Shown: positions 1-6,489 of the stretch, piece by piece
Layout of the letters: the number at the start of each line of letters is the position of its first letter
Position numbering within the stretch: the stretch's first letter is position 1
Assembly (NCBI GenBank): GCA_021814085.1
Contig: JAKAJA010000080.1
Span: forward strand, 1-7,615
DNA: 7,615 bases
Origin: Acidobacteriota bacterium
GTDB taxonomy: Bacteria; Acidobacteriota; UBA4820; DSQY01
Direction of reading: 5' to 3'
The notes under the pieces: generated by a model
Told to the model about the DNA's origin: nothing
Seen by the model: the letters and a program-made list of their open reading frames with translations, nothing else
The model's database searches: none
Made by a program: the position numbers and the translations under genes

Positions 1-2
1 CG

Positions 3-22
3 ACCTGGGAAATAGCCAGGGT
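3..22 (-). other. Short inverted repeat just after rfaE1 stop
   Basis: CCTGG (4-8) and CCAGG (16-20) form a 5-bp stem with a 7-base loop immediately downstream of the rfaE1 stop codon. The window ends before any T-run could be seen, so this may or may not be part of a terminator. Confidence 0.25.
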
Positions 23-987
23 CAACTCCCACCTTGGCCGAGGGCTTCGCGCAGTTCCGCCACCGAGCAGGTGGCCGTGCCGGCCTTCCCCACGACCACG
101 CCCGCCGCGGCATTGGCGAGGAGCGCAGCTTCCATGAGGGGGCGCCCGCTGGCCAGGCCGAGGGCCAGTGCCGCCACCACGGTGTCGCCCGCGCCGGTCA
201 CGTCATAGACCTCTCTGGCTTTGGTCGGAAGGAGTTCTATCCCCTCGTCCCGGCGTGCCAAGGCCATGCCCTCGTCGCCCAGGGTAAAAAGGACCGCGTC
301 CCAGTCCGTCCGATCGAAGAGGTCTGCCGCCACGTGAACGAGCTCGACGGTGGCGAAGGGGCGTCCGTAGAAACCCGCCGCCTCCTGGCGGTTGGGGGTG
401 ACCACGGTGGCGCCGGGGTAGGGGAAGTGAATCGGTTTCGGGTCCACCACGTAGGCGACCTTGGCCTCTCGGACCATCTTCCCGACGACGGCCAGGAACG
501 CGGGGGTGAGGACACCCTTGGCGTAGTCCGAAACGACGAGGGCCCCGCAGTGCGGAAGGGCTTCGCGCACGGCCGCCTCGAGCCGGTCCCAGACCTCCCG
601 CGCGACGGGCTCCCGGTTCTCCCGGTCCACCCTCACCACCTGCTGGTGCTGGGCGATGATGCGGCTCTTCACCGTGGTTGTTCGACCGGGGACGGTGAGG
701 ATTCCCGAGCCGTCCAGCCCGCTCTGCTCCAGCAGGTCCAGAAAAGACTCGCCGTACCGGTCGTCCCCCACAACTCCCACGAGGAGGGCTTCTCCGCCCA
801 GGGCCCGGACGTTGTTGGCCACGTTGGCCGCCCCCCCGGGGACCCTCTTCTCGCTCGTCACCTCCACCACGGGGATGGGGGCCTCGGGCGAGATCCGCCG
901 CACCGCGCCTTGGACGAAACGGTCCAGCATCATGTCGCCCAGGATGAGGAGGCGCGTCCCTTTCCAGTCCGGCAGGGTCACTCGCAC
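22..987 (-). CDS. rfaE1: D-glycero-beta-D-manno-heptose-7-phosphate kinase (RfaE1 / HldE kinase domain)
   Basis: A PfkB/ribokinase-family sugar kinase of 321 aa. RfaE1 phosphorylates D-glycero-D-manno-heptose 7-phosphate at C1 in the cytoplasm, a step toward the ADP-heptose used for the LPS inner core. The sequence shows the HldE-like N-terminus (GDMMLDRF, residues 17-24; RISPEAPIPVV, 31-41), the first PfkB signature GGAANVANNVRALG (51-64) and the second, DVTGAGDT (262-269), with the anion-hole GAGD and catalytic Asp268. The tail VVVGKAGTATCSV also resembles the end of the HldE kinase domain. The start is GTG at 985-987, preceded by GGAGAG six bases upstream. Bifunctional HldE is about 470-480 aa; here the protein stops after the kinase domain, so the adenylyltransferase (RfaE2) should be a separate gene, perhaps just beyond the left edge. 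It follows the DUF2752 gene after a repeat array. Specificity for heptose rather than another sugar is inferred from these motifs. Confidence 0.9.
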   Translation of the reverse strand: MRVTLPDWKGTRLLILGDMMLDRFVQGAVRRISPEAPIPVVEVTSEKRVPGGAANVANNVRALGGEALLVGVVGDDRYGESFLDLLEQSGLDGSGILTVPGRTTTVKSRIIAQHQQVVRVDRENREPVAREVWDRLEAAVREALPHCGALVVSDYAKGVLTPAFLAVVGKMVREAKVAYVVDPKPIHFPYPGATVVTPNRQEAAGFYGRPFATVELVHVAADLFDRTDWDAVLFTLGDEGMALARRDEGIELLPTKAREVYDVTGAGDTVVAALALGLASGRPLMEAALLANAAAGVVVGKAGTATCSVAELREALGQGGS

Positions 988-993
988 GGCGTT

Positions 994-999
994 CTCTCC
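994..999 (-). promoter_or_regulatory. rfaE1 ribosome binding site abutting the repeat array
   Basis: On the minus strand GGAGAG lies six bases before the GTG start of the kinase gene and decides that start. It directly follows the last, degenerate repeat copy (…CCCGATGG), so the first GG of the site coincides with the end of that repeat unit. A hairpin in the last repeat (1001-1018) would sit immediately upstream of this site in the mRNA. Confidence 0.7.
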
Positions 1000-1000
1000 A

Positions 1001-1125
1001 TCGGGCCCAGCTGCCCGAATTTCCCAGCGGGTTCAGCTGCCCGAATTTCCCAGCCGGTCATATGCCCGCATTTCCCGGCGGGTTCAGATACCCGCCATCC
1101 CCAGCGGGTCATATGCCCGCCATCC
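1001..1125 (-). repeat. Tandem hairpin repeat array, about five copies of a 25-26 bp unit
   Basis: Imperfect tandem copies lie at 1008-1033, 1034-1058, 1059-1084, 1085-1109 and 1110-1125 (partial), with lengths alternating 26, 25, 26, 25. On the transcribed strand each unit reads roughly GGGAAATGCGGG, then CATATGA or CAGCTGA, then CCCGCT. Facing G-rich and C-rich arms give a hairpin per unit: 1104-1120 (GCGGG/CCCGC), 1077-1096 (GGCGGGT/ACCCGCC, 7 perfect pairs), 1053-1069 (one mismatch), 1028-1043 (4 pairs) and 1001-1018 (TCGGGC/GCCCGA). The first copy in transcript order contains the DUF2752 stop codon, and the last ends at the rfaE1 Shine-Dalgarno site, so the array fills the gap exactly. 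There are no unique spacers, so it is not CRISPR. No T-runs follow the hairpins, so simple intrinsic termination is not indicated. A role in attenuation, RNA processing or mRNA stability is only inference; it could also be a neutral minisatellite. Confidence 0.85.
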
Positions 1126-1525
1126 AAAGATAGGCCCAGTTGAGCAGAAAGGCCGCACCCAAGGCAAGCCAGATCCATTTCTCCTCCCGCCTTCCCACCT
1201 CGATCCGGAAGTCCCGGCCCGCGAGCCGGGCCACGGCCCCCGTAAGGAACCAGAGGGAGAGCCCGAGGATGATCAGGGCGAAGAAGGGATTCATATGGAT
1301 CGCCTGAGCCACCTGCCCTCTGAGTAGGAGCTGGCTCATTCTGGTGCCGCCGCAGGACGGGCACGGGTGGCCCGTCATCACGTGGAATCCGCAAGGGGGG
1401 ATCCACCTTTGCGGAACCAAGGAGATGATCCAGCCGAGGCCCGCGAGGAGCGCTACGCCGAGGCCGATGAAGGGCCACGCCGGCAGAGATCCGGCTTTCT
1501 GGTGGCGGCGGAATTGGAACTTCAC
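1109..1525 (-). CDS. DUF2752 family small membrane protein
   Basis: A 138-aa protein with the DUF2752 hallmark: the cysteine-rich motif CGFHVMTGHPCPSCGGTR at residues 45-62 (Cys45, Cys55, Cys58), followed by H-x-NPFF near 77-82. Hydrophobic segments lie at about 16-37, 81-103 and 117-134, so it should be an integral membrane protein. The family has no established biochemical function; the paired cysteines suggest metal or disulfide chemistry, but that is inference. The chosen start is GTG at 1523-1525. It overlaps the TGA of the DUF4340 gene as GTGA (4 bases), matching the coupling style of the upstream genes. Only a weak purine stretch (AAGAAGA) precedes it, so translation may depend on ribosomes arriving from DUF4340. 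An in-frame start further upstream at 1606 would overlap DUF4340 by 85 bases and is disfavoured. The stop codon lies inside the first unit of the downstream repeat array. Confidence 0.82.
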   Translation of the reverse strand: MKFQFRRHQKAGSLPAWPFIGLGVALLAGLGWIISLVPQRWIPPCGFHVMTGHPCPSCGGTRMSQLLLRGQVAQAIHMNPFFALIILGLSLWFLTGAVARLAGRDFRIEVGRREEKWIWLALGAAFLLNWAYLWMAGI

Positions 1526-2901
1526 GGCAATGTCTTCTTTTCGGTGGGCCCGGACGATCCCTTTGGACTCGTGGCGGTCCTGAGGCAGGCCTCCAGGGAC
1601 TTCCACGGCTCCTCCTTAAGCACTATAGCTACAGGGCGTCCCTTGGCGTGTGCCAGGCGGCGGCCCTCCTGCTCCTGCCCGATCTCCACCATCTCTTCGA
1701 ATCCCTCTCCCTTGAGGGTGATCGTCGCGGCAACCGCGCCGAAGCCCGGCGTAGAGGGGCCGGTCCAGGGGATTGCCCTTTCGCCCTTCAGCCCTTCCAG
1801 GGCGGCCGTGACCAATCCCCCGTCCGAGGTGCTGGAGCCCGAGGAAACTTTGCCCTCGACCTTCCACGCCCCATCCTTCCTTCGGGTGAGGGTGAGCCCC
1901 TGTTGGCCCCCGATGATCACTTCCTTGGCCTCGGAGACGTCGCGCCGAAAAAGCCCGAGAGAGCGCAGCCCGTCTGGACGTTCAAATAGAGACTTGAGGC
2001 CGTTTCGCGAGATGACCATGACGGAGGGGCGCCCCGATACGGTGGCGTATATCAAGTCCTTTTTCGGGTCTCCTCCCGGGACGGGACCTCCCAGGGCGAT
2101 ATCCACGGCTGGCCCCTTGGTCATCTCGATGCGGATTTTGTCCCTGGGCGGGTCGAGCCCGGCCCCCTTCCGGTCCAGAGAAGCGTTGGCGCCCGCATCC
2201 AGGAAGGAGTCCACCAGGCAAAGGGACACGTCGTCCAGCACCTGAGTGATCTTGTCCTCGGCGCCCCAGTCGTCGAAGGGCGCTGTGACCTGCCAGCCCC
2301 CATCCTTCGCGGTGCGGTGGAAGGCGAGCTTCCGGCCCCCCTCTCCCTCCAGGCTGAGGGACTGCACGTCCTGGGTGGCCGCGGCCGTGAGGTTCTTGAG
2401 TCTGAAGTCGTCCGCCGGGCGGAGGAGGAGGCTCTCCAGGTCAGCAGGCACGAGGGCCGGCCGACCGGCAACTCGCAGGTACAGGCCCTCGCCGAGGGGA
2501 GCCTTGGCACCCACCTCTACGAGGATGGGGCGGTCGCCGCCCCGCACGTCCCAGGTGGCCCTTGGCTTGTCCAGCCCCATGGAGGCGAGGGGCGTCCCTG
2601 CTTCTGGGAAATGCAGCGCTCGGGCCTGATTCAGCCGCTCCACGAAGCCCTCTACGGCATAACGGTCCGCGGCGTCCTTCAACGGAGCCAGAAGGCTCCA
2701 CTGGTCCTCGGGGCCCCTCTTCAGCTGGAGCGGACCCTCTCCCGATCGGGCGAGCTCCGTCACTTTGTCTGGAGAGAGGTCGAAGACCTTGTTGTGCTGT
2801 TCGGCGCTCTCGTCGGTGGAGGGCTGGTTCCGCTCCCAGACGAGGATGGCGACCACCAGGGCCACCACTAGGCCGAGGAGCACCCACGTGGAGCGCTTCA
2901 A
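1522..2901 (-). CDS. DUF4340 protein, membrane-anchored
   Basis: A 459-aa protein with a positively charged N-terminus (MKRS) and one transmembrane or signal-anchor segment at about residues 6-22; the rest should face the periplasm. The body contains three recurring modules typical of DUF4340: a strand, then W-x-(L/V)-x-x-P with acidic residues, then a helix. They are centred on Trp68 (WSLLAPLKDAAD), Trp203 (WQVTAPFDDWGAED) and Trp346, the first two followed by GLDKP or GLDPP turns. In many genomes DUF4340 genes follow GldG-like genes, as here, and are presumed part of the same ABC-associated envelope complex; the function is unknown. TTG at 2899-2901 is preferred because GGAGG lies five bases upstream and it gives a typical N-terminus. 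A GTG two codons earlier (2905-2907) would give a 4-base GTGA overlap like its neighbours but lacks its own ribosome site, so the start is ambiguous by two residues. Confidence 0.85.
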   Translation of the reverse strand: MKRSTWVLLGLVVALVVAILVWERNQPSTDESAEQHNKVFDLSPDKVTELARSGEGPLQLKRGPEDQWSLLAPLKDAADRYAVEGFVERLNQARALHFPEAGTPLASMGLDKPRATWDVRGGDRPILVEVGAKAPLGEGLYLRVAGRPALVPADLESLLLRPADDFRLKNLTAAATQDVQSLSLEGEGGRKLAFHRTAKDGGWQVTAPFDDWGAEDKITQVLDDVSLCLVDSFLDAGANASLDRKGAGLDPPRDKIRIEMTKGPAVDIALGGPVPGGDPKKDLIYATVSGRPSVMVISRNGLKSLFERPDGLRSLGLFRRDVSEAKEVIIGGQQGLTLTRRKDGAWKVEGKVSSGSSTSDGGLVTAALEGLKGERAIPWTGPSTPGFGAVAATITLKGEGFEEMVEIGQEQEGRRLAHAKGRPVAIVLKEEPWKSLEACLRTATSPKGSSGPTEKKTLP

Positions 2902-2903
2902 AA

Positions 2904-4355
2904 TCACCTCCGCCGCCGCAGGTAGACCCACACGCCCGCCAGCACCACGGCGCCGGGCAGGCCCACAGTGAAGAGGATGAAGAGGACGTTGGATTGGGAC
3001 CCCGTTAGATTCAGGTGGGTTTCCACGGCGCTCTTGGGGGGAATGGCGATCCTGTTCTCCTGGGAGAGGAGCCAGTGGACGCTGTTCAGCGCCATGAGGA
3101 GGTTCCCACCCCCCGTCTGGATGAGGGCGTCGCTGGCCCAATCGGAGTCGCCGAACACCACCAGCCGTGCTTTTTTATCGGCCTTGTCGGAGGAGACGGA
3201 GGCAGCCACCGTTAGGGGTCCCGGGGTATCGTCGGGGTCCTTCTTCACGTCGTCCAGGTGGAGCAGGTCCTTCTCTCCCCACGATTCACCCGTGGTCCGG
3301 ACGAGGGGCTCGGCCCGGTAGGCCGAGTCAGATGGGTTCTGGGTCTTGAGGGATTGTGACAGGGTGAAGAGGACGGGGAGTTTGTTCTGCGCGAGGTCCT
3401 TCACGATGGGACTTTCCGCGAAATTGGCCGCGAAGAAGGTCTGTGCCCCGAGGTAGGGCACGGTGGCCTTGGGATCGATGACGATGTCCCGTCCCAGGGC
3501 GAGGCCCCACGTCGTCAGGAGCCCTTCGAGGCCCGTGTCCCCAAAGGCCTTGGCCCCCTCGGTCAGCTCCGGACCCAGAAGGAGGAGGGCCTTCCCGCCT
3601 CCGGCCAGATAGGACCCGATGACCGCGGCCTCCTGGGGCAGGAATGGCTTCTGCGGGCCGGCCACGACGAGGAGGTCGCAGTCCTTTGGCACATCGGATT
3701 TGCCTAGGCTCTCCCAGTCCCTCACCTGGGCTCCCTCCTTGGCCAGGCGGTCCCGCAAAACAGCCGTTCCCTCACCCTTCTGTCCACCCCCCCGCTCGCC
3801 GTGCCCCGAGGTGAATAGGACCACCGGTTTCTTGGGATCCAGGGAGTTCAAGATGGCGTTTGTGAAGGCCTCCTCGGCCTTGAAGGCCTTCACCTTGGGC
3901 TGCCCCCCGAACTGCATGGCGGCGAAGTCGTAATCCACCATCTGGTCCTTTTCCACGTAGCGGCTGTTCTCCCCCGTGTCGAACACCACCACGTTCGCCA
4001 CCTGGACCTTGTATTTTTTCGCCAGCATCTGCACCCGGGCTGGATCGCGGTCCGTGTCGATGTAGTCCACGTGGACCTTCTTGGAGGCGTCCTGATAGGC
4101 GGAGAGAAGGTCCTTCACCCGCTGGTAGAGTTCGTCGCCCGGGGCGATGAAGACGACCACGTTCAGGGGGGCCTTGAGGTCCCCGAGGACCTTCCTGGTC
4201 TGGCCCGAAAGGGTGAAAGAGCGGGACGACGTGAGGTCCCAACGATGGTAGTGGCGGTAAGTCAGATAGTTGAAGATGCCGAAGAGGGCCAGGCAGAGGG
4301 CGAGGAATATACCCCAGTTGGCTTCCTGGAGGACGTTTTTTCGCAGGGGTCTCAT
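2904..4355 (-). CDS. GldG-like ABC transporter auxiliary protein
   Basis: A 483-aa protein of the GldG / ABC_transp_aux type. It has a membrane segment near the N-terminus (about residues 14-32), a large extracytoplasmic region and a C-terminal membrane segment (about 457-478) ending in YLRRRR. Family features seen are RWDLTSSRSFTLS (38-50), a following strand-rich region with NVVVFIAPGDELY (65-77), FKAEEAFTNAIL (158-169) and the SGHGE motif (183-187). The C-terminal run NRIAIPPKSAVETHLNLT just before the last membrane segment is also typical. The ATG at 4353-4355 overlaps the permease stop as ATGA and has GGAGG six bases upstream. Its immediate neighbours are the permease and ATPase it presumably works with. 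GldG is essential for gliding in Flavobacterium, but homologues are widespread in non-gliders, where their cargo is unknown. Family assignment is firm; role in this organism is not. Confidence 0.88.
   Translation of the reverse strand: MRPLRKNVLQEANWGIFLALCLALFGIFNYLTYRHYHRWDLTSSRSFTLSGQTRKVLGDLKAPLNVVVFIAPGDELYQRVKDLLSAYQDASKKVHVDYIDTDRDPARVQMLAKKYKVQVANVVVFDTGENSRYVEKDQMVDYDFAAMQFGGQPKVKAFKAEEAFTNAILNSLDPKKPVVLFTSGHGERGGGQKGEGTAVLRDRLAKEGAQVRDWESLGKSDVPKDCDLLVVAGPQKPFLPQEAAVIGSYLAGGGKALLLLGPELTEGAKAFGDTGLEGLLTTWGLALGRDIVIDPKATVPYLGAQTFFAANFAESPIVKDLAQNKLPVLFTLSQSLKTQNPSDSAYRAEPLVRTTGESWGEKDLLHLDDVKKDPDDTPGPLTVAASVSSDKADKKARLVVFGDSDWASDALIQTGGGNLLMALNSVHWLLSQENRIAIPPKSAVETHLNLTGSQSNVLFILFTVGLPGAVVLAGVWVYLRRRR
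2907..2911 (-). promoter_or_regulatory. DUF4340 ribosome binding site fused to the upstream stop codon
   Basis: The minus strand reads GGAGGTGATT followed by TTG. The full Shine-Dalgarno GGAGG is the last coding sequence of the GldG-like gene (…CGG AGG), and its extension TGA is that gene's stop codon. Terminating ribosomes would therefore sit on the site that initiates the next gene, a very direct form of translational coupling. It decides between the TTG (2901) and GTG (2907) starts in favour of TTG. Confidence 0.7.
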
Positions 4356-5092
4356 TTCCACCTCCTCGCCTGGAGGGCCTCGTAGGAGAGGGCGAGGAAC
4401 AGGAAGGCCCCAGAGAGGCAATAGGCCACGTGCCGGCTGTCCACCACCCCGCGGCCGAAGTCCTGCACGGTCCCCCAGAGGTCCACATACTCCAGGATGC
4501 CCTTCCAAAAGGGGTCCGTGGTCAATATGGACAGGACCGAGAGAGAGATGAGGAGGACCAGGACGCCGAAGCCCAAGATGGCGGCCACTACCTGGTTCTT
4601 CGAGGCGAAGGAGGTGAAGAGGCCCGCGGCCAGGAAGAACATTCCCACCAGGAGGATCCCTAGATAGCCCGTGAAGACCGGGCCCCAGTCCACCTTCGAG
4701 AACCGGCTCAAGACCAGCCCGTAGAGGAGCGTGGGGAGCCAGATGGCCACGTACATGGCCAGGGCGCCGAGGTACTTGCCCATCACCACTTCGAAATCGG
4801 AGACGGGAGCGGTCATGAGGGTCTCCAGGGTCCCGCTCTTTCTCTCCTCGGCCCCGAGCCTCATGGTGACCACGGGGGCCATGAGGATCATATAGATCCA
4901 GAAGAACATGGTCCCGCCGAAGAAGACCGCCATGGGACTGGCCGAGAAGGCCCCGGGCTGGCTCAGGGCCGCCAGGATGACGGAGAAGATGAACCCGTTC
5001 ATGACGAGGAAGGAGGCCACCACGATATAGGCCATGGGGGCAAAGAAGAAGGAGAGAATCTCTTTTTTGGCGATGGCGCAGATGGCCCTCAT
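4352..5092 (-). CDS. ABC-2 type transporter permease (GldF / NosY-like)
   Basis: A 246-aa inner-membrane permease with six predicted transmembrane segments at about residues 20-41, 56-76, 105-128, 137-160, 167-190 and 221-240. The N-terminal cytosolic segment AIAKKEILSFFFAPMAYI and the cytosolic loop EERKSGTLETLMTAPV (82-97) are characteristic of ABC-2 permeases; the loop is thought to couple to the ATPase. The size matches the GldF/NosY/CcmB-like family. The start is ATG at 5090-5092, overlapping the ATPase stop as ATGA, with GGAGG seven bases upstream. An in-frame extension to 5320 exists but lies wholly over the ATPase gene and is rejected. It would pair with the ATPase to form the transporter core, perhaps as a dimer, with the GldG-like protein as a partner. 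Substrate unknown. Confidence 0.9.
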   Translation of the reverse strand: MRAICAIAKKEILSFFFAPMAYIVVASFLVMNGFIFSVILAALSQPGAFSASPMAVFFGGTMFFWIYMILMAPVVTMRLGAEERKSGTLETLMTAPVSDFEVVMGKYLGALAMYVAIWLPTLLYGLVLSRFSKVDWGPVFTGYLGILLVGMFFLAAGLFTSFASKNQVVAAILGFGVLVLLISLSVLSILTTDPFWKGILEYVDLWGTVQDFGRGVVDSRHVAYCLSGAFLFLALSYEALQARRWK

Positions 5093-6042
5093 GCCGGCAC
5101 CTCCGCGCCGCTGTCCCGGGTCGTGATGGAGAGGAAGGCGTCCTCCAGGGAGACCCGCTCCTGGGTGAGCTCGACGAGGGGGATATCCCTCCCCGCGCAC
5201 GCCCTGAATAGGGCCTCGCGGATATCTTTGCCGGGTGCCGATGTGAGGCGGAACCTCGCTGCGCCGCCGCTCTCTTCGAGGAGAGTGAACCCCTCCACCC
5301 CCGGAACCGACGCGACGCAAGCCTCAGCCGCTTCTCTGGCTGCCTTGAGCCCGCACACGAGGCGCTCGGCTCCGCTCAGGTCCTTGTGCAGGTCGGCCAA
5401 GGTGCCGTCGAAGAGGAGCCTCCCCTCGTGGATGATCAGAGCCCGGGAGCAGATGGCCTCCACCTCCGGCAGGATGTGTGAGGAGAGGAGGACCGTGTGG
5501 TCCTCCGCGAGCTGTTTGATGAGGTGCCGCGTGTGGACCACCTGGCCCGGGTCGAGCCCCACCGTGGGCTCGTCCAGGATGAGGACGGGCGGGTTGGCCA
5601 GGAGGGCGTCGGCGAGGCCCACCCGCTGGCGGTATCCCTTGGAGCACGTGGCGATGATGCGGTCGGCCACGTCGGTCACCTCGCAGGCCTCCAACACCTC
5701 CTGGATCCGTTTCCGCCGGCTCGCCCTGGGCACCCCCTTGAGGGCCGCCCTGAACTCGAGGTACTCCCGGACGCGGAGATCTTCGTAGAGGGGATTGTTC
5801 TCGGGGAGGTAGCCGATCATAGCGCGGACGGCCTTGCTGTCCTGCGAGACGGGCTTGCCGTCGAGGAAGACGTCGCCCGCATTGGGTCGCAGGTAGCCCG
5901 TGATGATCCGCAGGGTAGTGCTCTTTCCCGCCCCGTTGGGGCCCAGGAATCCCACGATCTCCCCACGGCCCACCTTGAAGGACACGCCGCTGACCGCCTC
6001 CCTGTCGCCCCAGCGCTTGACCAGGCTTCGAACATCAATCAT
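5089..6042 (-). CDS. ABC transporter ATP-binding protein (GldA-like)
   Basis: A 317-aa ABC ATPase that powers the adjacent ABC-2 permease from the cytoplasmic side. Walker A is GPNGAGKST (34-42), Walker B VLILDEP (153-159) with catalytic Glu158, the D-loop GLDP (162-165) and the switch His189 in LLSSHILPEVE. The signature region reads CSKGYRQR (133-140) instead of LSGGQ, and the Q-loop position in GYLPENNPLY carries Glu81 in place of Gln. The Glu Q-loop and SKGYRQR form recur in the GldA/CcmA-like branch, so the protein is probably active; Cys rather than Leu at 133 is less usual. Residues beyond about 230 form a C-terminal accessory domain, giving a protein longer than minimal ABC ATPases. 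The start is ATG at 6040-6042 with GGAG six bases upstream. It lies 17 bases after the small unknown gene and overlaps the permease by 4 bases. Substrate cannot be read from the sequence. Confidence 0.92.
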   Translation of the reverse strand: MIDVRSLVKRWGDREAVSGVSFKVGRGEIVGFLGPNGAGKSTTLRIITGYLRPNAGDVFLDGKPVSQDSKAVRAMIGYLPENNPLYEDLRVREYLEFRAALKGVPRASRRKRIQEVLEACEVTDVADRIIATCSKGYRQRVGLADALLANPPVLILDEPTVGLDPGQVVHTRHLIKQLAEDHTVLLSSHILPEVEAICSRALIIHEGRLLFDGTLADLHKDLSGAERLVCGLKAAREAAEACVASVPGVEGFTLLEESGGAARFRLTSAPGKDIREALFRACAGRDIPLVELTQERVSLEDAFLSITTRDSGAEVPA

Positions 6043-6059
6043 GGAGGGCTCCGGGAAAA

Positions 6060-6407
6060 CTAAGCGAGGGTCGCGAGAAAAGTCGTCGCCCGCTTGGCGA
6101 CGGACTCCATGCCCGCATCGAGAGCCCGCTGCCGAAGGGCCTCAACCTGGGACGGCTGGGGCTCGGGCCCGAGGGCCCGGCATGCGTTCAGGAGGAGTAC
6201 CAGATCGGCGCAGTCCACCGCCTTGGCGGCGAGGGCCTCCACGGCGGGACGATCCCCGGCCGCGCCGTAGAACTCGAGGGCGTCGTGGAACCGCCCCGCG
6301 TCCTGGTACTTCCGCCCCCACGCCGAGAGATCCTGCGGGGGAAGGGGCTTGACGAACAAAATCAGCTGTTTCTGGGCTACGGTGAGGGGAAATGCCAGCG
6401 ATGCCAT
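6060..6407 (-). CDS. Hypothetical small helical protein, first gene of the ABC operon
   Basis: A 115-aa protein that I do not recognise. It has no signal peptide or clear membrane segment and is rich in Ala and Leu. Residues about 27-52 (LSAWGRKYQDAGRFHDALEF…) look like one helix pair of a TPR or Sel1-type repeat, and the remainder looks like further short helices (…ALAAKAVDCADLVLLLNAC…). It is probably cytoplasmic and could be a protein-interaction module. Support for being real is good: a strong AGGAGG site four bases before the ATG, GC-rich codon use like its neighbours, and its stop 17 bases before the ABC ATPase start with no terminator between. The context suggests it is co-transcribed with the ABC genes. 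No function is proposed. Confidence 0.7.
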   Translation of the reverse strand: MASLAFPLTVAQKQLILFVKPLPPQDLSAWGRKYQDAGRFHDALEFYGAAGDRPAVEALAAKAVDCADLVLLLNACRALGPEPQPSQVEALRQRALDAGMESVAKRATTFLATLA

Positions 6408-6426
6408 GATGCCTCCTGCGGGCCAT

Positions 6427-6456
6427 AACGTAGCACAGGTCCGTCTTCCGGGTCAC
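6427..6456 (-). promoter_or_regulatory. Possible promoter of the ABC operon
   Basis: On the minus strand GTGACC (6451-6456) and TACGTT (6427-6432) are separated by 18 bases, and the second is preceded by TGC, giving an extended -10 form. The start of transcription would fall near 6420, leaving a very short leader that still contains the AGGAGG site. The match to consensus is weak in both boxes, so this is tentative. Confidence 0.3.
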
Positions 6457-6489
6457 TCCGGCAGGGCTGGCTCAGGGGGCCGGAGGCGG

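Noticed and set aside
1001..1125. CRISPR array
   Set aside because: Copies are directly adjacent with no unique spacers, units are imperfect, and there are no cas genes.
34..1143. Long plus-strand open frame of 369 codons opposite rfaE1
   Set aside because: It is the complement of a well-supported kinase gene, its translation is rich in His, Arg and Gly with no family motif, and long antisense frames are expected in GC-rich DNA.
978..1478. Minus-strand frame running through the repeat array, encoding repeated peptide units
   Set aside because: It is out of frame with DUF2752 over most of its length, and the peptide repeats simply reflect the DNA repeats; no ribosome site or family resemblance.
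1367..2245. Plus-strand open frame of 292 codons opposite DUF4340/DUF2752
   Set aside because: Low-complexity Pro/Ser/Arg translation, no motif, fully antisense to two coupled genes.
4352..5320. Extended N-terminus for the ABC-2 permease (76 extra codons)
   Set aside because: The extension lies entirely over the ATPase gene, is Arg/Gly/Pro-rich and non-hydrophobic, and the ATG at 5092 has a strong SD and ATGA overlap.
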